Source of the DNA: Prinsepia uniflora
Taxonomy: Eukaryota > Streptophyta > Magnoliopsida > Rosales > Rosaceae
Reading direction: 5' to 3'
NCBI GenBank assembly: GCA_032719365.1
Contig: CM064867.1
Coordinates: forward strand, 56,794,601 to 56,858,600
Length of the DNA: 64,000 bases
The notes under the pieces were generated by a model. It was not told the DNA's origin. It made no database searches and saw only the letters and a program-made list of their open reading frames with translations. A program made the position numbers and the translations under genes. Shown here one piece after another: positions 48,351 to 56,797 of the stretch (the first letter of the stretch is position 1; every line of letters begins with the position of its first letter).

Positions 48351-49066
48351 TGTAACGCCCCGGACGTTCTGGAAGTGTAATATTATAAATATTGAATAAA
48401 ATGACGTTTTTACCCCTGTGTTTGTGTGGTCGATTTGTTGACTTTTTGATTTGGAGGTCGAACGAACGTTGAGTGATGACCGTGACGTAGTTCGGGATGT
48501 CACGAGTTCATAGACAGGTGGCACGTCCGATTCGGACGCTCGGAGTGAAAGTTATGATGTTCGGAAATTCGGGGGCATTATCGTAATTTGGGCGTTATAA
48601 GGGGAAAAAGTTGACTTTTTGTTTGACAATTGATACTCATTTGACTCGAAGACCGTTGTGTTCGTCTCGACACCCCGAGTACAACGACAGGCGGCACGCT
48701 TGAAACGGACGTCGGAGGACCAAGTTATGGGTCACGGATGTTGGAGGGCATTTTGGTAATTATTGCACAGAGGGGCATTTTGGTCATTTCATGGTGGTTA
48801 CTGTAGCACCACCGTGAGAAGCAGAGTGCGGCCGTGGTGTTTTTGAGCGTGCATTTGTTTAAGGCTAAGTGGACTGGTGAGTGGGTTTAGTTTATGGATT
48901 TTGAGGTTGTGGGAAGCAGCCAGGCGTGTCTGGGCAGAGACTGAGTGCACGGGAGGAACGAGAATGGCTGTGGTCTCTGTGTATGCGGGGAACCGGTTTC
49001 AGAGGCCTCAGTTGGTCTCCCACGGGCTATTGGCCATACCGATCGAATAACTGAGTATGGAAATGG
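48351..49066 (+). repeat. 5' LTR of element E, left part (U3 side)
   Basis: Starts TGTAACGCCCCGGACG. It has two copies of the U3 module, each with a GTTGAC W-box-like core upstream of a GACAGGYGGCACG box (near 48510 and 48687). It stops at 49066 where the gag-only element is inserted. The matching 3' LTR starts at 63679. Confidence 0.93.
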
Positions 49067-52000
49067 TGTAACAACCCGTCCCGAGAATAGGGATAAGTGG
49101 AGTGATTAAGGTGTGATTAGTAAGATTAATCAAGGGTTAGGTGGTCCCGAGGGGTCCGGGAACTTAGGATGACGATTTTGCCCCTGGGTCGGGCAGGAAT
49201 GTTGACTTTTATTTCGGGTGGTCAAATGGGAGTTGACCAGTGACCAGGACGTAGTTGAGGACGTTACGAATCCATAGGCAGGTGGCACGCCTGATTCCGA
49301 CATCCGAGGAGGAAGTTGTGATGTTCGGAAGATTGAGGGCATAATCGTAATTAGGGGGAAAAGTTGACTTTTTGAATAATTGAGGTTTGGTAGGTTGACC
49401 TAGGAGGTTTAGATAGTTCTTGTCGTCCTGAGTTCGATGACAGGCGGCACGTATTCATCGGACTTACGAGGCGAGAGTTACGGGTCTAGGAAGTTTCGGT
49501 AAAACCGTAAAAATGTGTTAAAAAGAAGGGTATTTTGGTCATTGGGGCACATTGGGATTTGTGCACAGAAGAAAGGAATGGACGGCTGGGATTAGGCCAT
49601 GTGGGAGTGTGTGGAGTGGATGGTGACACATGGCATGTGTGTAGAGGATTCTGGGAGAATCCTGTGTGGTCTCAGCCCAAATAATTGGGGTGCAACCGTG
49701 CAGTCCTTCGACAAACACAGAGAAACAGAGTGAGTTTGTGAGGAGGAATTGAGGACTGATCGTGGCTGGTGACGAGTTTTGGTGAGTGAGGGAGGAACGG
49801 GAGATTGAAAGGGAGTTGCTGATCGGGTTTTGGTGGTGTAATTGTGCACGGCGGCACGGCGGAGGTGCGGAGAAGTTTTGACGGAAACAGGGAGGCCGTG
49901 AGTTCGAGGTGGTGGCTACGCCGTGAGGTGACTCAAACCAAGACAGGGGAAGCTGCAGGAGGTTGCAGGGAGACTAACGACCACCGTGGAAGGCGGCAGT
50001 GCGCACGGCGGAGCTGCAATCGAAGGTGAGATCTTTTGCTCTGTTTTTCCCGTGCTGCTCAATTTGAAGGTTGTGAGGTTGGGCTTAGAGTCGAGAGGAA
50101 TGGAGGTCAGGGTGAGGTTCAGGAGGGTCCTAGGCGTCGACTAGGATGGCCGCCGTGACGGGGGTGTACACGGCGGAGGTTAGCACGACGGGGGTACCTG
50201 TATGCTCTGTTTTGCCGTGATGTTCAAACGGCTAGTCGTGACGATTGGGGTTGAGTCGAAGGTCTAGGCGAGTTGGGTTAGGTTCAGCGAGGTTCAGGGC
50301 AGAGTTTAGTGAAGCCACCGTGAAGGGTGGTGAGCTGGGTGGCTGGATCGTGAAACAGGGGTTGTTGGCCGTCTGGTTTCGAGCTTCAGTCGACGGGATT
50401 GAGGCGGTGTCGAGGTCTGAGGAGCTGTGGAATGGTTATATTGGAACTGGACGAAGCTTTAGGTGAAGAAAGGGAAGGAAATCGTGCAGGTACGGCGGAG
50501 AACCGTTGACGCCGGTTCAGCTGTAGCCTACTGTGTTGAACCGGGTCGACGTGAGGTTGAAGGTGTACTGTAGCTGGCGCGTGGGGCCACGCGCAGCCAC
50601 TTTGGGCGGCGCGTGGGGGCGCGTGCGACGGCGATGGGGAAAACGATCAACAGGGTTTTTGGTCTAGGAGTTGTGGTGAGTCCATTGGAAGTGGTTTCAG
50701 GTTAATCGGACGTCGTTTGAGTTTAGTTCCGCGAGGGTGAAAGTTTAAGGTCTCGGGTTAGTACGTTTTCGATTCGGGGAATTTTGAGGGAATTTAGGTG
50801 AACTTTCCTAGACGTATTAGTGACGTAATTTGGCGGTGTGTGACAGGATCGGGATTTCCCGAGGAAGCCGAGGAACGGGCTGGACGTTCGGGACGCGAGT
50901 AGGGCTCAGTACTGTGAGTGGACCCTTTCCTTAAACTCGATCATGCATAACTGTTTTTATATACGTTTTTGATGGTTAAAACACTATGTTATCACATATG
51001 TTATGATGGTTTTACGTGGTTATACGTGATTGAGATATTTGCACGTTTTTCGAGACGTTTTCGGGATTTTGCACGTTTTTCGAGAAAATGCTGGTTTTCG
51101 GATTTTGATGCCACATTCGGGGATTTCCACCGATAAAGGTTTTCAAATCATGATAAATGGGTTATGAAATATGATTTGTGATTACGTGTGGTTTTGGTAT
51201 GGAAATGGATATTTTCCGGATTTGGGTTCGAAATGACGGTTCTGAACGCCGGAAGGGTTTCAGACCAGTGATTTCGGATTCGGGTTTGGATGAGGATTTG
51301 GTAAATGGTTTTGAAATGGTTTTGGGATTGGATTTGCTGGATCTGGATATTGGGTTTAAAGACCCGGATTGATATTGACGGGGGACCGGCCGGATTGGGT
51401 TTAAAGACCCGGATTGAGTTTAAAGACTCGGGAGTTTAAAGACTCGGATATATATTGATTTCCCCCGTAGGCCTTGAGTTTAAAGACTCGGGAGTTTAAA
51501 GACTCGGATATGATTAAGGCCTGGATTGAGTTTAAAGACTCGGGAGTTTAAAGACTCGGATAGATCCAGCAGGTTTGATCGGGAAAATGATGATTTGGTG
51601 ATTATGGTTTTGATACGGTTTCTGATACCCATGCTATGGTTTCTTATGGTATTTTATAGTGTTTCTGTTCTTATGATGTTTATAATGATTATTTTATAAA
51701 TGTGTTTATAACTGCTGGTTATGCATGTGGTTTCAAAACGGAGGGTTTAACTCGGTTTTCTTATAAAATGGTTTTTGAACTTTTGTACTTTCTGGTCCAC
51801 TCACATTTTCTGTTTTAAATTGCCCTCCAGGTTGTGGAGCGAGCGCGGGGTCTTGACGTCGAGGCAGAGTCTGAGGCATAGAAGTGACGTGAGGGTTCCC
51901 AGAGTAGAGTAAAGGCTTCTGTGTGCGTGTAGTTATCGGTTTTATTTTCTTTGTATGCTCTGTAAATGTTACCTTCGGGACTTTGTGTCTAATTACTCCT

Positions 52001-52112
52001 GCGTTTGACTGGGTAGTATGTGAGTGAGTTTTACTTGAGTTTTGCGTCGGGGAGTCAGACGGGAGCGGGATTTACCTCGGGTTTCGGGGTGAAACCGGGG
52101 TGGGTCCTGACA
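49067..52112 (+). repeat. 5' LTR of the gag-only element
   Basis: TGTAACAACCCGTCC to GTGGGTCCTGACA. Landmarks: two U3 boxes (near 49277 and 49440), donor-like AAGGTGAG (GT at 50026), CG-rich hairpin GCGCGTGG/CCACGCGC (about 50578-50595), GTGAGTGGACC (50914-50924), TTTAAA stem-loop array (51352-51557), GGTCCACTCAC (51794-51804), acceptor-like CCCTCCAG (ends 51830) and terminal hairpin GGTTTC/GAAACC (52080-52096). Confidence 0.95.
51352..51557 (+). repeat. Stem-loop array, TTTAAA units (gag-only 5' LTR)
   Basis: Eight units: GGGTTTAAAGACCC at 51352 and 51397, then GAGTTTAAAGACTC at 51416, 51432, 51476, 51492, 51528 and 51544. The loop TTAAAG is fixed and the stem exists in two paired forms, GGGT/ACCC and GAGT/ACTC. 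The same array lies at 56032-56237 in the 3' LTR, where the second unit has lost one stem pair (GACAC in place of GACCC). Confidence 0.88.
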
Positions 52113-52114
52113 AT

Positions 52115-52126
52115 TGGTATCAGAGC
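52115..52126 (+). other. Primer-binding site of the gag-only element (tRNA-Met type)
   Basis: TGGTATCAGAGC two bases after the 5' LTR, an exact match to the usual tRNA-Met primer-binding site. Confidence 0.93.
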
Positions 52127-52219
52127 ATAGGTTTGTCGAGTTTGTTGGGTCTGTCGGTTTGTGAGGTTGTGTTTCAGTTGTTTGACTACTTCTATGCCTC
52201 TTTCAGTGTGCGGTTGACG

Positions 52220-53323
52220 ATGCCTCCGAGACGTAGACCCTCTCCACAACTTGAAGAAGTAGCCAGAGAGACGGAGAGTGCCACGATTGAGCGAGCCCAG
52301 CGGCTCGGGGCTACTACTTTTAGTGGTGGGGCTGATCCTGAGGAAGCCCAGAGGTGGATTACCAGACTTGAGCGGATTTTTGCGGTGATGCATTGTCCGC
52401 CGGGGGAGCGAGTGTTGTTGGCTACCTTTCTACTGGATGGTGCGGCGTACGAGTGGTGGTATACCCTCGAGTTGTCCGGTTGGGATGTCCATAGTGTGAC
52501 CTGGGAGACGTTCAGGGAACGGTTTTTGGAGCAGTATTATCCTCGTTCTTTCCGGGATGCCAAGGAGGCGGAGTTTCTGCACCTCCAGCAGGGGAATTTG
52601 ACAGTGGCAGAGTATGAACGGAAGTTCCAGATGTTGTCTCGGTTTGCTCCTGCTTTTGTGGCCACTGAAGCCGAGAAATGCCGTAGGTTTGAGTTGGGCT
52701 TGCGTGGTGAGATTCGAGCCGTAGTGACAGCTGGATCTTTTGCTACCCTCCGAGATCTGTCGGATGCTGCAGTGCGAGTGGAGGCTAGTTTACCGGTGCG
52801 ACGCCGGGAACCTTCTATTCCTGGATCTTCGAGCCAGCGGACACCGAAAAGAGGTAACTTCGGTGGATCGTCCTCGTCGGGCGATGATCGTTTTGGTAGG
52901 CCTGGTAGTGCCCAGAGTTCAGGATTTTGGGGTTATCGAGTACCGCCGACTCCGCAAGCGAGTGCGACATCGGTAGCGTCCACAGGGAGACCGAGCAGTG
53001 GACCAGGCTGGAATGTGTGTTTTTACTGCGGGGAGCGAGGTCACTTCCGACGTGAGTGTCCACTGTTGCCACAGGAAGGTGGTGTAGGCAGAGGAGTAGC
53101 GGAGTCCGGACAGAGTACAGCATCAGGGACAGCGAGCACTAGGGGAGGTGGTGGCACAGCCACGAGTAGTTCGAGAGGTCGTGGTAGAGCGTCAGGATCT
53201 CAGGCCCGGGTGTTCTCGATGTTTCAGCAGGAGGGTCAGTCGACACCAGATACGGAGACAGGTACTTGTTTTACTTTTGGTTGTTCTGTTGGTTTGGTTG
53301 TTGGATTTCGGGGTAGAGTCTAG
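52220..53323 (+). CDS. gag: Gag polyprotein of the gag-only element
   Basis: A 367-residue Gag-like structural protein that would form the particle and bind element RNA. The start MPPRRRP is chosen because it aligns with MPPRREP of E; the open frame extends upstream into the LTR, which is not credible as protein. The retrotransposon gag domain spans about residues 30-190 (ATTFSGGADPEEA, YEWWYTLELSGW, FRERFLEQYYPRSFRDAKEA, EKCRRFELGLRGEIR). A serine/arginine-rich linker follows, then a CX2CX4HX4C zinc knuckle (Cys267, Cys270, His275, Cys280) and a Gly/Arg-rich tail. It runs into the gag/protease border (near residue 348, about nucleotide 53262), where similarity to E ends and a short unrelated tail with a stop follows, so pol was deleted exactly at the start of the protease. 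The frame is intact and likely recently functional. Confidence 0.9.
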   Translation: MPPRRRPSPQLEEVARETESATIERAQRLGATTFSGGADPEEAQRWITRLERIFAVMHCPPGERVLLATFLLDGAAYEWWYTLELSGWDVHSVTWETFRERFLEQYYPRSFRDAKEAEFLHLQQGNLTVAEYERKFQMLSRFAPAFVATEAEKCRRFELGLRGEIRAVVTAGSFATLRDLSDAAVRVEASLPVRRREPSIPGSSSQRTPKRGNFGGSSSSGDDRFGRPGSAQSSGFWGYRVPPTPQASATSVASTGRPSSGPGWNVCFYCGERGHFRRECPLLPQEGGVGRGVAESGQSTASGTASTRGGGGTATSSSRGRGRASGSQARVFSMFQQEGQSTPDTETGTCFTFGCSVGLVVGFRGRV

Positions 53324-53746
53324 GAGTGACTATAACTGAACAATATGAGGTTATTGAAGGAGAGAACCCACAAGCTAGAGTTTGCCTTTAGGACTTTGTG
53401 GAGTTAGTCCGACTGTGGCCGGAATAGTAGCCGAGGGAGATGGGTGGTTGTATACGAGGAGGTACTCTATGACTTCTGTCGGGTACTGTGACATGAGGTA
53501 TTGTATAATACCTTTGTTTTCTGTTCATAGAGTTTCCCTTGCGTACACCATGTAGTTGTTACATAGCTAGGGTTGGCTGTGGTAACAGTAGTTGGGGATG
53601 GAGTGAAATACCCAAGGTGGAGATGATAGACAGGAAACCCAGGAGAGGTTGTTATTGACCTAGTGTTGATTACTGGGTAGGAGACGTTAGGTGTCGGGAA
53701 CTAGCTGTGGAATTTTGGGGACGAAATTCTTTTTAGGTGGGTAGAT
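53324..53746 (+). other. Non-coding 3' internal region and polypurine tract of the gag-only element
   Basis: No pol similarity. The last 40 bases (GGAATTTTGGGGACGAAATT, then TTTTTAGGTGGGTAGAT) match the chromovirus tail seen before the E 3' LTR and serve as polypurine tract. Confidence 0.8.
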
Positions 53747-56700
53747 TGTAACAACCCGTCCCGAGAATAGGGATAAGTGGAGTGATTAAGGTGTGATTAG
53801 TAAGATTAATCAAGGGTTAGGTGGTCCCGAGGGGTCCGGGAACTTAGGATGACGATTTTGCCCCTGGGTCGGGCAGGAATGTTGACTTTTATTTCGGGTG
53901 GTCAAATGGGAGTTGACCAGTGACCAGGACGTAGTTGAGGACGTTACGAATCCATAGGCAGGTGGCACGCCTGATTCCGACATCCGAGGAGGAAGTTGTG
54001 ATGTTCGGAAGATTGAGGGCATAATCGTAATTAGGGGGAAAAGTTGACTTTTTGAATAATTGAGGTTTGGTAGGTTGACCTAGGAGGGTTAGATAGTTCT
54101 TGTCGTCCTGAGTTCGATGACAGACGGCACGTATTCATCGGACTTACGAGGCGAGAGTTACGGGTCTAGGAAGTTTCGGTAAAACCGTAAAAATGTGTTA
54201 AAAAGAAGGGTATTTTGGTCATTGGGGCACATTGGGATTTGTGCACAGAAGAAAGGAATGGACGGCTGGGATTAGGCCATGTGGGAGTGTGTGGAGTGGA
54301 TGGTGACACATGGCATGTGTGTAGAGGATTCTGGGAGAATCCTGTGTGGTCTCAGCCCAAATAATTGGGGTGCAACCGTGCAGTCCTTCGACAAACACAG
54401 AGAAACAGAGTGAGTTTGTGAGGAGGAATTGAGGACTGATCGTGGCTGGTGACGAGTTTTGGTGAGTGAGGGAGGAACGGGAGATTGAAAGGGAGTTGCT
54501 GATCGGGTTTTGGTGGTGTAATTGTGCACGGCGGCACGGCGGAGGTGCGGAGAAGTTTTGACGGAAACAGGGAGGCCGTGAGTTCGAGGTGGTGGCTACG
54601 CCGTGAGGTGACTCAAACCAAGGCAGGGGAAGCTGCAGGAGGTTGCAGGGAGACTAACGACCACCGTGGAAGGCGGCAGTGCGCACGGCGGAGCTGCAAT
54701 CGAAGGTGAGATCTTTTGCTCTGTTTTTCCCGTGCTGCTCAATTTGAAGGTTGTGAGGTTGGGCTTAGAGTCGAGAGGAATGGAGGTCAGGGTGAGGTTC
54801 AGGAGGGTCCTAGGCGTCGACTAGGATGGCCGCCGTGACGGGGGTGTACACGGCGGAGGTTAGCACGACGGGGGTACCTGTATGCTCTGTTTTGCCGTGA
54901 TGTTCAAACGGCTAGTCGTGACGATTGGGGTTGAGTCGAAGGTCTAGGCGAGTTGGGTTAGGTTCAGTGAGGTTCAGGGCAGAGTTTAGTGAAGCCACCG
55001 TGAAGGGTGGTGAGCTGGGTGGCTGGATCGTGAAACAGGGGTTGTTGGCCGTCTGGTTTCGAGCTTCAGTCGACGGGATTGAGGCGGTGTCGAGGTCTGA
55101 GGAGCTGTGGAATGGTTATATTGGAACTGGACGAAGCTTTAGGTGAAGAAAGGGAAGGAAATCGTGCAGGTACGGCGGAGAACCGTTGACGCCGGTTCAG
55201 CTGTAGCCTACTGTGTTGAACCGGGTCGACGTGAGGTTGAAGGTGTACTGTAGCTGGCGCGTGGGGCCACGCGCAGCCACTTTGGGCGGCGCGTGGGGGC
55301 GCGTGCGACGGCGATGGGGAAAACGATCAACAGGGTTTTTGGTCTAGGAGTTGTGGTGAGTCCATTGGAAGTGGTTTCAGGTTAATCGGACGTCGTTTGA
55401 GTTTAGTTCCGCGAGGGTGAAAGTTTAAGGTCTCGGGTTAGTACGTTTTCGATTCGGGGAATTTTGAGGGAATTTAGGTGAACTTTCCTAGACGTATTAG
55501 TGACGTAATTTGGCGGTGTGTGACAGGATCGGGATTTCCCGAGGAAGCCGAGGAACGGGCTGGACGTTCGGGACGCGAGTAGGGCTCAGTACTGTGAGTG
55601 GACCCTTTCCTTAAACTCGATCATGCATAACTGTTTTTATATACGTTTTTGATGGTTAAAACACTATGTTATCACATATGTTATGATGGTTTTACGTGGT
55701 TATACGTGATTGAGATATTTGCACGTTTTTCGAGACGTTTTCGGGATTTTGCACGTTTTTCGAGAAAATGCTGGTTTTCGGATTTTGATGCCACATTCGG
55801 GGATTTCCACCGATAAAGGTTTTCAAATCATGATAAATGGGTTATGAAATATGGTTTGTGATTACGTGTGGTTTTGGTATGGAAATGGATATTTTTCGGA
55901 TTTGGGTTCGAAATGACGGTTCTGAACGCCGGAAGGGTTTCAGACCAGTGATTTCGGATTCGGGTTTGGATGAGGATTTGGTAAATGGTTTTGAAATGGT
56001 TTTGGGATTGGATTTGCTGGATCTGGATATTGGGTTTAAAGACCCGGATTGATATTGACGGGGGACCGGCCGGATTGGGTTTAAAGACACGGATTGAGTT
56101 TAAAGACTCGGGAGTTTAAAGACTCGGATATATATTGATTTCCCCCGTAGGCCTTGAGTTTAAAGACTCGGGAGTTTAAAGACTCGGATATGATTTAGGC
56201 CTGGATTGAGTTTAAAGACTCGGGAGTTTAAAGACTCGGATAGATCCAGCAGGTTTGATCGGGAAAATGATGATTTGGTGATTATGGTTTTGATACGGTT
56301 TCTGATACCCATGCTATGGTTTCTTATGGTATTTTATAGTGTTTCTGTTCTTATGATGTTTATAATGATTATTTTATAAATGTGTTTATAACTGCTGGTT
56401 ATGCATGTGGTTTCAAAACGGAGGGTTTAACTCGGTTTTCTTATAAAATGGTTTTTGAACTTTTGTACTTTCTGGTCCACTCACATTTTCTGTTTTAAAT
56501 TGCCCTCCAGGTTGTGGAGCGAGCGCGGGGTCTTGACGTCGAGGCAGAGTCTGAGGCATAGAAGTGACGTGAGGGTTCCCAGAGTAGAGTAAAGGCTTCT
56601 GTGTGCGTGTAGTTATCGGTTTTATTTTCTTTGTATGCTCTGTAAATGTTACCTTCGGGACTTTGTGTCTAATTACTCCTGCGTTTGACTGGGTAGTATG

Positions 56701-56792
56701 TGAGTGAGTTTTACTTGAGTTTTGCGTCGGGGAGTCAGACGGGAGCGGGATTTACCTCGGGTTTCGGGGTGAAACCGGGGTGGGTCCTGACA
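53747..56792 (+). repeat. 3' LTR of the gag-only element
   Basis: The same length (3046 bp) as the 5' LTR at an offset of 4680. Differences I could find lie near 54088, 54124, 54623, 54968, 55854, 55896, 56089 and 56196. All shared landmarks are kept, except one stem base of the second TTTAAA unit. Confidence 0.95.
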
Positions 56793-56797
56793 AATGG

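Larger units (their letters stand above)
49067..56792 (+). mobile_element. Gag-only LTR retrotransposon (TR-GAG-like), very young, nested in the E 5' LTR
   Basis: A complete insertion flanked by a perfect 5-bp duplication AATGG (49062-49066 and 56793-56797). Two LTRs of 3046 bp each (49067-52112 and 53747-56792) differ at about 8 positions by my comparison. The internal region is only 1634 bp and contains primer-binding site, a full gag ORF, about 400 bp of non-coding DNA and a polypurine tract; protease, RT, RNaseH, integrase and chromodomain are absent. This matches the published TR-GAG class of non-autonomous plant elements. Its gag is closely related to that of E, so pol functions would have to come from E or a relative. 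Confidence 0.95.

Noticed and set aside
52100..52219. Upstream extension of the gag ORF into the 5' LTR end and primer-binding site.
   Set aside because: The extension would translate the LTR terminus and PBS; the start at 52220 aligns with the Gag start of element E.
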